NCBI RefSeq assembly: GCF_000768335.1
Contig: NZ_AVPT01000010.1
Coordinates: forward strand, 37,762 to 101,761
Length of the DNA: 64,000 nt
Direction of reading: 5' to 3'
Source of the DNA: Lysobacter arseniciresistens ZS79
GTDB taxonomy: Bacteria; Pseudomonadota; Gammaproteobacteria; Xanthomonadales; Xanthomonadaceae
Part shown: in pieces, positions 36,088 to 43,396 of the stretch
Layout of the letters: every line of letters starts with the position of its first letter
Position numbering within the stretch: the first letter of the stretch is position 1
Position numbers and translations under genes: made by a program
Notes under the pieces: model-generated
Database searches by the model: none
The model's input: only the letters and a program-made list of their open reading frames with translations
What the model was told of the DNA's origin: nothing

Positions 36088-37035
36088 TCATGCGGGGACG
36101 AACTCGACCCCGGCGGCCTCGTGCAGCCGCCGCCGTGTCATCGGCCCGAACCGTAGCGCGTCGCACAGCCCGCCAAGCCGGCCGGCGTCGGCGCGGTTGC
36201 GGGCGAAGTGGCCGTGCGCCGCGTCCAGCGGCACCTCGCAGGCGATCGTCGCCAGCTGCCGGCACAGCAGCGCCTGCTCGCGGTGGGCGCGCAGCCGCGC
36301 GGCACAGGACGCGGCGCCTCGCAATCGCAGGAACGGCACCTCCTCGATCCGCTCCAGCAGCGCGTCGAGGCTGCCGAAGTGGGCCAGCAGCGCGGCCGCG
36401 GTCTTGGCGCCGATGCCGGGCACGCCGGGGATATTGTCGACCGCGTCGCCGGTCAGCGCGAGGTAGTCGGCCAGCTGGTGCGCGTGCACGCCGTGGCGCA
36501 CGGGCACGCCGTCGGCGCCCCAGCGCTGGGCGCGGGCGAAGTCCCACTGCTCGTCGTGCTCGCCCAGCAGTTGCGACAGGTCCTTGTCGGCCGAGACGAT
36601 CACCGAGCGGAAGCCGTGCGCGCGGGCGCGGTGGCAGGCGCTGCCGATCAGGTCGTCGGCCTCGTACTCGACGTGGGCCAGCACGCTCAGGCCGAGCGCC
36701 TCGCACAGTGCCTTGCACTGGCCGAACTGGCGCCTGAGCTCCTCCGGCGCCGGCTCGCGGTTGGCCTTGTAGGCCGGGTAGAGCGTGTTGCGGAAACACG
36801 AGTCCAGCGCCTCGTCGAAGGCGACCGCAATGTGCTGCGGGCGGGCGCGGTCGAGCAGTTCCAGCAGGAACCTGGCGAAGCCGTGGACCGCGTTCGTCGG
36901 CCAGCCGTCGGCGTCGCGGAACTCGTCGGGCATCGAGTGCCACGCGCGGAACACGTACAGGCTGGCGTCGACCAGGTAGAGCGTGTTGGCCGGCGCGCGT
37001 GCGGCTGCGCGCGCGTCCGCGGTCACGGCGTCCAC
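36088..37035 (-). CDS. 5'-3' exonuclease / flap endonuclease (PolI N-domain type)
   Basis: A 315-residue nuclease with the PIN-like metal site and the H3TH motif of the DNA polymerase I 5'-nuclease family. Motifs are LYLVDASLYVFRAWHSMP, VAFDEALDSCFRNTLYPAYKANR, EADDLIGSACHRA, IVSADKDLSQLL and GVPGIGAKTAAALLAHFGSLD. It is a free-standing domain without polymerase, like ExoIX (Xni), and probably helps process flaps or RNA primers. It overlaps the upstream nitroreductase stop by 13 nt, indicating one transcript. Confidence 0.9.
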   Translation of the reverse strand: MDAVTADARAAARAPANTLYLVDASLYVFRAWHSMPDEFRDADGWPTNAVHGFARFLLELLDRARPQHIAVAFDEALDSCFRNTLYPAYKANREPAPEELRRQFGQCKALCEALGLSVLAHVEYEADDLIGSACHRARAHGFRSVIVSADKDLSQLLGEHDEQWDFARAQRWGADGVPVRHGVHAHQLADYLALTGDAVDNIPGVPGIGAKTAAALLAHFGSLDALLERIEEVPFLRLRGAASCAARLRAHREQALLCRQLATIACEVPLDAAHGHFARNRADAGRLGGLCDALRFGPMTRRRLHEAAGVEFVPA

Positions 37036-37655
37036 GCGTGGAGCAGGGCGGCCGGGTCGGGGCGTTCGCGTTCGGGGACGTCGGTCAGCGGCGTGCCGAG
37101 GTGGACGAAGCCGACCACGCGCTCGTCGTCGCCCAGCCCCAGCAGCCGCGCGACCCCGCGGTCGTAGGCGGCCCAGCCGGTCAGCCAGTTGCCGCGGTAG
37201 CCGACCAGCTGCGCCGCCTGCAGCAGCGCGAAGCAGGTGCAGCCGGCGGTCAGCAGCCGTTCCTGTTCGGGAATCTTGGCGTCGTCGCCGAGCCGCGCCA
37301 CCACCACCACGATCAGCGGCGCGTGCAGCCAGCGCCCGCGGTCTTTGTCGAGCACCGCCGGGCTGATGTCCGGGTCGATCTCCAGGTGCCGGGCCGCCAG
37401 CTGCTCGCCGAACACCCGCCGGGCGTCGCCACGCAGGCTGATGAAGCGGAACGGCACGCGCTTGCCGTGGTCGGGCACGCGCACCGCGCTGGCCAGCAGC
37501 CGCAGCAGGGTCCCTTCGTCCGGACCGGGCTCGCCAAGCTGCATCGCCGGCACCGAAAGACGGGCGTCGAGGCAGGCCAGCGGGTCGGTTCCTGAACCGG
37601 GGACGGTGACGGAAAACGCCCGCGCGACGGGCGTATCGTGGTTATTGGGTGACAT
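37023..37655 (-). CDS. Nitroreductase family protein (YdjA-like)
   Basis: A 210-residue FMN-dependent nitroreductase-fold protein. The N-terminus carries the family's dispersed FMN contacts (RLSVPAMQLGEPGPDE, SAVRVPDHGKRVPFRFISLRG). The C-terminal half has RWLHAPLIVVVVARL, AGCTCFALLQAAQLVGYRGNWLTGW and VGFVHLGTP, all typical of YdjA/NfnB relatives. The physiological substrate is not known. The ATG at 37655 overlaps a Clp-like site, so the true start might be a later codon. It is divergent from the DUF1631 gene. Confidence 0.83.
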   Translation of the reverse strand: MSPNNHDTPVARAFSVTVPGSGTDPLACLDARLSVPAMQLGEPGPDEGTLLRLLASAVRVPDHGKRVPFRFISLRGDARRVFGEQLAARHLEIDPDISPAVLDKDRGRWLHAPLIVVVVARLGDDAKIPEQERLLTAGCTCFALLQAAQLVGYRGNWLTGWAAYDRGVARLLGLGDDERVVGFVHLGTPLTDVPERERPDPAALLHAWTP

Positions 37656-37663
37656 GGGTCACA
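37648..37663. promoter_or_regulatory. Clp/CRP-like binding site ahead of the DUF1631 gene
   Basis: GGTGA-catggg-TCACA differs at one position from the CRP/Clp consensus TGTGA-N6-TCACA. A TATGCT -10 box lies at 37703-37708 with no -35 at 17 bp. The site centre is about 60 bp upstream of the inferred transcription start, close to the -61.5 class I position. In Xanthomonadaceae this site is bound by Clp, whose binding is inhibited by c-di-GMP (established for Xanthomonas). Confidence 0.55.
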
Positions 37664-37702
37664 GCTTCGCAACGACGCGGGATCAGCGACCCATATTGCC
37701 AC

Positions 37703-37708
37703 TATGCT
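37703..37708 (+). promoter_or_regulatory. -10 box of the DUF1631 gene
   Basis: TATGCT about 50 nt before the GTG start at 37759. There is no -35 match at the expected spacing, in line with dependence on an activator bound at 37648-37663. Confidence 0.4.
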
Positions 37709-37758
37709 CCTGTCCACGTACCGACCCATCGCGTCACTTTCTGTCCGGGGAAGCCTCC

Positions 37759-40158
37759 GTGTCCATCCAACCGCTCGATTCGGCTCGTACTCCGCGTACC
37801 GATCCGATGCGCGTGCTCGAAGAGGTCAAGCGCCTCGCACTCGAGCTGCTGGGCGGTCTGCCGGCGAGCCTGTACGCGGACATCGAGGAAGCGCTGCAGA
37901 CCGCGGTGCGCGATGACGACGGCCGCGACGCGCCGCAACTGCTGTACCAGAACCAGGCGTCGCTGTGGGTGCTGCGCCAGCACCACGCCGCCCACGTCAT
38001 GCGCTTCCGCCAGAACGTCGGGCAGGGTTTCGACGAGTTCCGCGCGCTGCGCATCCGCAACCGCGGCGAGCTGCCGCTGGGGCTGATCGACGAAAGCCAG
38101 ATCGACTTCCACCTGGCCGGGCAGAACCTCGCCGAGTCGCTCGGCGGCCGCTTCCAGCCGGTGCTCGACCAGTTGCGCAACCGCCTGCAGGTGGTCACCA
38201 CCGTGCTCGGCCTGCCGCCGATCGCCAACCCGGTGGGGCCGCAGCGGCTGGCCGACGCCTTCGTCGAGACCTTCACCGACGAGCAGATCCCGGCCGCCCT
38301 GCGCGCGCTGCTGTTCGGGCATTACGAGCGCGAGCTGGGCAAGGTGCTGGGCGACTTCTACGCCCAGGTCAACGCGCTGCTCGCGCGCAACGGTTACGGC
38401 GCCGCCGACGCGCAGCCGGCCAACCGCCCGGCGCCGCGTCCGCGCCCCGCGCCGCCGCAGCCGGCAACCGGCGAGTTCGGAGCGCCGGGCAGCGGCTATG
38501 CGGATGGACATGGCTATGCCGGCGGTACTGGCGCGGGTGCGCCCGGGCAGGGCGGCGGTTGGGGTGGCGGCGCCGGCTACGGTGGCGCGGCGACCGGTGG
38601 CGGCTATGACGCTGCGGGTCAGGTTGCACCCGGTGCTGGAGCGCCGGGTACGGGTGCGCAACCGGCAGGCGGCATGCAGTCCGGAGCTGGCGCGCAACCG
38701 GGCACCGGTGCCGGGACCGACCAGGCAAGCCCCACCAGCGCCGAGCTCGGCGAGCTGCGACAGATGCTGCACGCCTGGCGCGACGGCCGCATGGCGCAGT
38801 CGACGCCGGCATCGCCGTCGGCGGACATCGGCGGTGCGCGCCGCGAGCTGCGCGTCGACGAAGTCGTCAGCGTCGCCTCGCTGCTGCAGGGCGAACCCTC
38901 CGACGTGTTCGCGCGTGCACTGGCCGGCTCCGGCCGGCTGGCGAGTGCGATCCGCGACCAGATCAACGACGGTTCCCGCCGGCTGGGGCTCGACCCCGAG
39001 CGCACCCGTTTCAGCAGCGACGAGGAAGACGCGATCGACCTGGTCGCGCTGCTGTTCGACTCGCTGTTCCAGAGCCACCACCTGCAGGAGCGCGCACGGC
39101 GCCTGTATGCGCGGCTGGTGCTGCCGTTCGTCAAGGTCGCGCTGACCGACCAGAACCTGTTCGTGCAGCCCGAGCACCCCGCGCGCCGCCTGCTCGACGC
39201 GATCACCGAGGCCTGCGCCGGCAACAAGGGCGAGACCCCGCAGGAGCGCGAGCTGCTGGACCGCGCCGCCGCCGCCTCGCAGCGGGTCGTCGCCGAATAC
39301 AACGAAGACCTCGCGATCTTCGAGACCGCCCACGCCGAGCTCGATGCGCTGCTGCAGCAGCAGCGCCGCCGCATCGAGCTGCAGGCCGAGCGCGCCGCCA
39401 AGGCGACGTTCGGCCGCGAGCGGCTGGCCCGTGCGCGCGAGCAGGCCGACGTGGTGCTCGCCCGCCGGCTGGCGGCGCCGCCGCTGAGCCGCGGCATCGC
39501 CGAGTTCCTGTCGGGTTCCTGGCGCCACCACCTGGTGCAGGTGCTGCTGCGCGAAGGTGCGGACAGCGAACGCTACCGCGACGCGACCGCGCTCGGCGAC
39601 GCGCTGGTCGACGCCGACCGGCTCGCCGCGGAAGGCCGCGGCCGCGACCTCGCCGCCCGCCTGCTGGCCCTGCAGCCGGCGATCATCGCCTGCCTCGGCA
39701 GCTCCGGCCTCGACCACAGTGCCGCCGAGCACGGCCTGGCGGTGCTGGTGAAGGGCCTGATCTACCCGCATGCGCCGCGCGACCTGCACGAGGTGCCGCC
39801 AGGCCCGGCCGACGACGACGACGCCGAACGCGGCCTGTGGGTCGCCGGTGGCACCGACACGCTGCGCTTCGACCCGGCGATGGCCGACCGCATGCGCCAG
39901 CTGGAGCCGGGCGACTGGCTGCAGCTGACCGACATCCAGGGCGAGGGCGTGGATGCCAAGGTCGCCTGGGTCAGCCCGCTGACCAGCCGGCGCCTGCTGG
40001 TGAACCGCCGCGGCATGCGCGTGCTGGTCGCCTCCGCCGAGGAACTCGCCAGCCTGCACGCCGCCGGCCGCCTGCAGCTGGGCTGCGAACCCACCGCGTT
40101 CGAGCAGGCGATGCGCCAGGTCCGCCAGCAGCTCGACCGCGCGGTCGGCCAGCACTGA
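37759..40158 (+). CDS. DUF1631 family protein, large, unknown function
   Basis: A 799-residue cytoplasmic protein of the DUF1631 family (known from beta- and gammaproteobacteria, function undetermined). The N-terminal helical region (1-215) contains LLFGHYERELGKVLGDFYAQ. A Gly/Ala-rich linker of about 100 residues follows (GYADGHGYAGG, QGGGWGGGAGYGGA). A long mainly helical domain comes next with a coiled-coil stretch around AELDALLQQQRRRIELQAER. The C-terminal part (about 690-780) has a PilZ-like pattern: GDWLQL, KVAWVSPLTSRRLLVNRRGMRV. The GTG at 37759 is preceded by ggggaagcc. A c-di-GMP link is inferred from the Clp site and the PilZ-like end only; no RxxxR motif is evident. Confidence 0.85.
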   Translation: MSIQPLDSARTPRTDPMRVLEEVKRLALELLGGLPASLYADIEEALQTAVRDDDGRDAPQLLYQNQASLWVLRQHHAAHVMRFRQNVGQGFDEFRALRIRNRGELPLGLIDESQIDFHLAGQNLAESLGGRFQPVLDQLRNRLQVVTTVLGLPPIANPVGPQRLADAFVETFTDEQIPAALRALLFGHYERELGKVLGDFYAQVNALLARNGYGAADAQPANRPAPRPRPAPPQPATGEFGAPGSGYADGHGYAGGTGAGAPGQGGGWGGGAGYGGAATGGGYDAAGQVAPGAGAPGTGAQPAGGMQSGAGAQPGTGAGTDQASPTSAELGELRQMLHAWRDGRMAQSTPASPSADIGGARRELRVDEVVSVASLLQGEPSDVFARALAGSGRLASAIRDQINDGSRRLGLDPERTRFSSDEEDAIDLVALLFDSLFQSHHLQERARRLYARLVLPFVKVALTDQNLFVQPEHPARRLLDAITEACAGNKGETPQERELLDRAAAASQRVVAEYNEDLAIFETAHAELDALLQQQRRRIELQAERAAKATFGRERLARAREQADVVLARRLAAPPLSRGIAEFLSGSWRHHLVQVLLREGADSERYRDATALGDALVDADRLAAEGRGRDLAARLLALQPAIIACLGSSGLDHSAAEHGLAVLVKGLIYPHAPRDLHEVPPGPADDDDAERGLWVAGGTDTLRFDPAMADRMRQLEPGDWLQLTDIQGEGVDAKVAWVSPLTSRRLLVNRRGMRVLVASAEELASLHAAGRLQLGCEPTAFEQAMRQVRQQLDRAVGQH

Positions 40159-40237
40159 TCCAGACCCGGCCGGCGGCGGCGTCGCGCCGGTACCGCCCGT
40201 TCGCTACGATGCCCCGATCCTGTCCGGGAGCGTGTGC

Positions 40238-41380
40238 ATGGCCGCAGCAACCGACCGTCCGATCACCATTGGCGTCGCCCGCGAAACCGCCCCGGGCGAG
40301 CGTCGGGTCGCGCTGACGCCCGAGACCGCGCGCAAGTTCGTCGCCGCCGGCGCCACCGTGCGGGTCGAGCACGGGGCCGGGCTGGGTGCCGGTTTCACTG
40401 ACGACGCCTACCGGCAGGCCGGTGCCGAACCGGTTGCCGACTCCGCCCAGGCGCTCGCGGCGGCCGACATCGTCCTGTGTGTGCAGCCGCCGTCACCCGC
40501 GCAACTGTCGCGCCTGCGCGAGGGCGCGGTGCTGGTGGGCCTGCTGGCGCCCGAGGCCGACCCCGCGCGCGCCGACGCGATCCGCGCGCGTGGCCTGCTC
40601 GCGTTCCCGCTGGAGCGGCTGCCGCGGACCACCCGCGCCCAGTCGATGGACGTGCTGAGTTCGCAGGCCGGCATGGCCGGCTACAAGGCGATGCTGGTCG
40701 CCGCCGGGCTGGCGCCGCGGTTCTACCCGATGCTGACCACCGCCGCCGGCACCATCCGGCCATCGAAGGTGCTGGTGATCGGTGCCGGCGTCGCCGGCCT
40801 GCAGGCAATCGCCACCGCGCGGCGACTGGGTGCGCAGGTCGAGGGTTTCGACGTGCGGCCGGAAACCCGTGAGCAGATCGAGTCGCTGGGCGCCCGCTTC
40901 CTCGATCTCGGCGTCAGCGCGGCGGGCGAGGGCGGCTACGCGCGTGCGCTGACCGACGACGAGCGCGCCGAGCAGCAACGGCGGCTGGCCGCGCACCTGG
41001 AAGGCGTGGACGTGGTGGTGAGCACCGCCGCGGTGCCGGGCCGGCCGGCGCCGCGCATCGTGACCCGGGCGATGGTGGAACGGATGAAGCCCGGCAGCGT
41101 GCTCGTCGACCTGGCGGCCGAGAGCGGCGGCAACTGCGAGGCGACCCGTCCCGGCGAGACCGTCGACGTCGGCGGGGTCAGCGTCGCCGGGCCGCTCGGG
41201 CTCGCCAGCAGTGGCGCGGTGCATGCCAGCGAGATGTACGCGCGCAACCTGTTCAATTTCACCCGCCTGCTGTTCGGCGACGGCGGCCTGGTCGTTGACT
41301 GGGACGACGAACTGCTCGCCCGCACGGTGTGGCCGGAGCGCCCGGCCAAGGTCGCGGGCGCCGTGCCCGCCGCCGGTTGA
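40238..41380 (+). CDS. pntAA: NAD(P) transhydrogenase subunit alpha part 1 (domain I)
   Basis: A 380-residue NAD(H)-binding subunit of the proton-translocating transhydrogenase, which makes NADPH from NADH using the proton gradient. It starts PITIGVARETAPGERRVALT and has the mobile-loop motif RTTRAQSMDVLSSQAGMAGYKAML, the Rossmann VLVIGAGVAGLQAIATARRLGA and the alanine-dehydrogenase-like MKPGSVLVDLAAESGGN. The ATG at 40238 has gggag 7 nt upstream. This is the three-subunit form (as in Rhodospirillum), yet pntAB and pntB lie 1.6 kb further on, beyond an opposing three-gene operon. Confidence 0.95.
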   Translation: MAAATDRPITIGVARETAPGERRVALTPETARKFVAAGATVRVEHGAGLGAGFTDDAYRQAGAEPVADSAQALAAADIVLCVQPPSPAQLSRLREGAVLVGLLAPEADPARADAIRARGLLAFPLERLPRTTRAQSMDVLSSQAGMAGYKAMLVAAGLAPRFYPMLTTAAGTIRPSKVLVIGAGVAGLQAIATARRLGAQVEGFDVRPETREQIESLGARFLDLGVSAAGEGGYARALTDDERAEQQRRLAAHLEGVDVVVSTAAVPGRPAPRIVTRAMVERMKPGSVLVDLAAESGGNCEATRPGETVDVGGVSVAGPLGLASSGAVHASEMYARNLFNFTRLLFGDGGLVVDWDDELLARTVWPERPAKVAGAVPAAG

Positions 41381-41386
41381 ACCGGG

Positions 41387-41833
41387 TTACCTGTCGCAGT
41401 CGTGCTTCGCGTCGGGCGCCGGGTTGGCGGCCACCCAGGCCTTGCGCTGCGCCGCGTCCATCGCCCGCCACTTCGCCTTCAGCGCACGCCGGCCGTCGTC
41501 GTCGAGCGTCCGCATCCGGGCGTACAGCGCCCGCGCCTCGTCGCGCTGCGCGGGGTTCATGTGCTTCCAGCGGCGCACGCCCCGGTGGGCGCGGGCACGC
41601 TGTTCGGGGCTGAGCTGTTGCCAGCGCTCGGCGCGTTCGAGCATGTGCGCGCGCTGGTCGGGTTCGTCGTTCCAGCGGGCGCGCAGCGGGGCGACCAGCT
41701 GTTCGCGCTGGGCGTCGGTCAGCTGGTCCCAGGCCGGCAGGTCCTGCGCCGGCGCCGGCGCGAGGGCCAGCAGCAGCGGCAGGGTCAGCAGGGCGGGGAA
41801 CAGGCGGGTGTGGCGTGTGTCGGTCATGGTCAT
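41387..41833 (-). CDS. DUF3106 domain secreted protein
   Basis: A 148-residue protein with a signal peptide ending near LALAPAPAQ and a highly charged helical mature part. That part is built of repeated WxxL(S/T)xxQR-type units (WDQLTDAQREQL, WQQLSPEQRARA, KHMNPAQRDEA, WRAMDAAQRKAW), the DUF3106 pattern. Similar Arg-rich, Trp-containing helical repeats occur in periplasmic stress proteins such as CpxP relatives, but homology is not established. It overlaps the upstream membrane-protein gene by 4 nt, so it belongs to the sigma-factor operon. Confidence 0.8.
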   Translation of the reverse strand: MTMTDTRHTRLFPALLTLPLLLALAPAPAQDLPAWDQLTDAQREQLVAPLRARWNDEPDQRAHMLERAERWQQLSPEQRARAHRGVRRWKHMNPAQRDEARALYARMRTLDDDGRRALKAKWRAMDAAQRKAWVAANPAPDAKHDCDR

Positions 41834-42240
41834 CGGCCCGCGGGGGGCGGCAGGGTGTCGTCGTTGGCGGCCAGCCAGAGGTAGAGGCCGGGGTCTTCGT
41901 CCAGCGCGGCGAGGATCTCGTCGACCTCGCTGTCGACGCTGGCCTGCCGGCTGGCCTGTTCGGCCGGGTCGAGGGTCGTGGCGGCCAGCCGCGCGTTGGC
42001 CGGGACAGTCGCGGTCTTGGATGGCTGGTCGAGCGTGATCGCCAGTGCCGCGACCGCGATCGCCACGGCCACGCCGCTGCCGCCAAATAGCCAGCCGCGC
42101 CAGCCGGTGGCGGTGGCGCGCGGTGCCTGGCGGGCCTCGCGCAGGCGCCGGCGGGTCGGCGCCGACAACTGCTGCAGCGCCTGCGCGTGGCAGTCGCGCG
42201 CCAGCCGGTCGAAGGCGTCGTCGTCGATGTGGGTGTTCAT
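41830..42240 (-). CDS. Small single-pass membrane protein, probable anti-sigma factor
   Basis: A 136-residue protein with a cytoplasmic N-terminus (IDDDAFDRLARDCHAQALQQLS, then Arg-rich), one transmembrane helix at about 48-70 (GGSGVAVAIAVAALAITL) and an acidic periplasmic C-terminus (EVDEILAALDEDPGLYLWLA). It starts inside the sigma-factor stop (ATGA) and ends in the DUF3106 start. Position and topology fit an anti-sigma factor, but no zinc HxxxCxxC motif is present (only one Cys), so the call rests on context. Confidence 0.65.
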   Translation of the reverse strand: MNTHIDDDAFDRLARDCHAQALQQLSAPTRRRLREARQAPRATATGWRGWLFGGSGVAVAIAVAALAITLDQPSKTATVPANARLAATTLDPAEQASRQASVDSEVDEILAALDEDPGLYLWLAANDDTLPPPAGR

Positions 42241-42845
42241 TGCCAGTCCTCCAGTTGTTGCCGCAGCGCCGCGCGGGCGCGCGAGAGGTGGGTCTTGACC
42301 GAGCCTTCGCCGCAGCCCATCACCTGCGCGGTGGTCGCCACGTCGAGCTCTTCCAGCACGCGCAGGGTGAAGGCTTCGCGTTGCCGGTCGGGCAGCGTGG
42401 CGATCGCCTGCGACAGCCGGGCGTAGGCCTCGCGTTTCTCGTGGCGTTGGGCCGGGCCGGGGCCTTCGTCGCTCCAGTCGGGCAGGGCGCCGTCGTCGCG
42501 TTCGGGCGGCGGCGCCATCCAGCGCAGACGGAACGTGCGGCGGCGCTGGGTGTCGACGATCCGGCTGCGCAGGATCCGCCAGAACAGCGGGGTCCATTCG
42601 TCGGCCGGCCGGTCCTGGTAGTTGAGCATCTTCACCATGGCGTCCTGCACCGCGTCGAGCGCGTCGTCGCGCTGGCGCAGGCCGAGCTCGGCGAAGCGGA
42701 ATGCGCGCGGGCCGACGCTCGCCAGGAAGTGGTCGAGCGAGGCGTACTCCCGCAGCGGCGGCGTCGCTGTGCCGGGGGCGTCGCCGCCGCGCGCGGCGGG
42801 CGCATGGATGTCGTCGTCGGCATCGGCATTCACGTGGTCGAGCAT
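42237..42845 (-). CDS. ECF-type RNA polymerase sigma factor
   Basis: A 202-residue sigma-70 family protein. Region 2 has DDALDAVQDAMVKML and WTPLFWRILRSRIVDTQRRR. Region 4 has IATLPDRQREAFTLRVLEEL and the helix-turn-helix TTAQVMGCGEGSVKTHLSRARAALR. The N-terminal 30 residues are an acidic extension. No Shine-Dalgarno is visible before the ATG at 42845, where the upstream sequence reads gcatat, so a later start such as the GTG at about 42833 is possible. It is first in an operon with a membrane protein and a DUF3106 protein, which suggests envelope-stress control. Confidence 0.88.
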   Translation of the reverse strand: MLDHVNADADDDIHAPAARGGDAPGTATPPLREYASLDHFLASVGPRAFRFAELGLRQRDDALDAVQDAMVKMLNYQDRPADEWTPLFWRILRSRIVDTQRRRTFRLRWMAPPPERDDGALPDWSDEGPGPAQRHEKREAYARLSQAIATLPDRQREAFTLRVLEELDVATTAQVMGCGEGSVKTHLSRARAALRQQLEDWQ

Positions 42846-42984
42846 ATATGCAGGCGCGGGTCCCGCCCGGGGCAGCCCATGCTGCGGGGGTGGAAACGCG
42901 CGGCGGCGCCGGGGGTTGACACTGCGCGGGCAGCGGTGGCGACCGGACGCCGGACCGCCGCTGCGCCGGCCCCGGCGGCGTGGT

Positions 42985-42990
42985 TATGAT
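42985..42990 (+). promoter_or_regulatory. -10 box for pntAB-pntB
   Basis: TATGAT (5 of 6 consensus) at 42985-42990, preceded by ggt, lies 35 nt before the ATG at 43025. It indicates an independent promoter for pntAB-pntB after the intervening operon. No convincing -35 is seen at 17 bp. Confidence 0.45.
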
Positions 42991-43024
42991 GCGGACGACA
43001 TCGCAGGCGGACGGGGTGGTGGCA

Positions 43025-43396
43025 ATGGGCGAGGGTTCCATCGCGCAGGCGTTCACGATGCTCTACATCTTCATGCTGGCCGCGATCGCCGGCCACGTGA
43101 TCATTTCGCGGGTGCCGGTGATCCTGCACACGCCGCTGATGTCCGGCTCCAACTTCATCCACGGGATCGTGCTGGTCGGTGCGATGGTGGTGCTGGGCCA
43201 TGCCGACACCACGCTGGAGAAGGCGATCGGCTTCGTCGCGGTGGTGCTCGGTGCCGGCAACGCGGCCGGCGGCTATGTGGTCACGGAGCGGATGCTGGAG
43301 ATGTTCAAGCCCAGCCGCAAACCCGGCGCGGCGGACGGTCCCGGCAAGCCGGCGGATGAAGCCTCCGCGGCCGGCAAGCGCAAGGGCGACCGGTGA
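43025..43396 (+). CDS. pntAB: NAD(P) transhydrogenase subunit alpha part 2
   Basis: A 123-residue membrane subunit with three to four helices, forming part of the proton channel. MLYIFMLAAIAGHVIISRVP, TPLMSGSNFIHGIVLVGAM and VLGAGNAAGGYVVTERMLEMF match the family. The frame is open to a GTG at 42980 with ATGs at 42986 and 42989; I prefer 43025 because a good -10 box lies at 42985. The C-terminal tail is Lys/Ala-rich. The stop overlaps pntB by 4 nt. Confidence 0.92.
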   Translation: MGEGSIAQAFTMLYIFMLAAIAGHVIISRVPVILHTPLMSGSNFIHGIVLVGAMVVLGHADTTLEKAIGFVAVVLGAGNAAGGYVVTERMLEMFKPSRKPGAADGPGKPADEASAAGKRKGDR

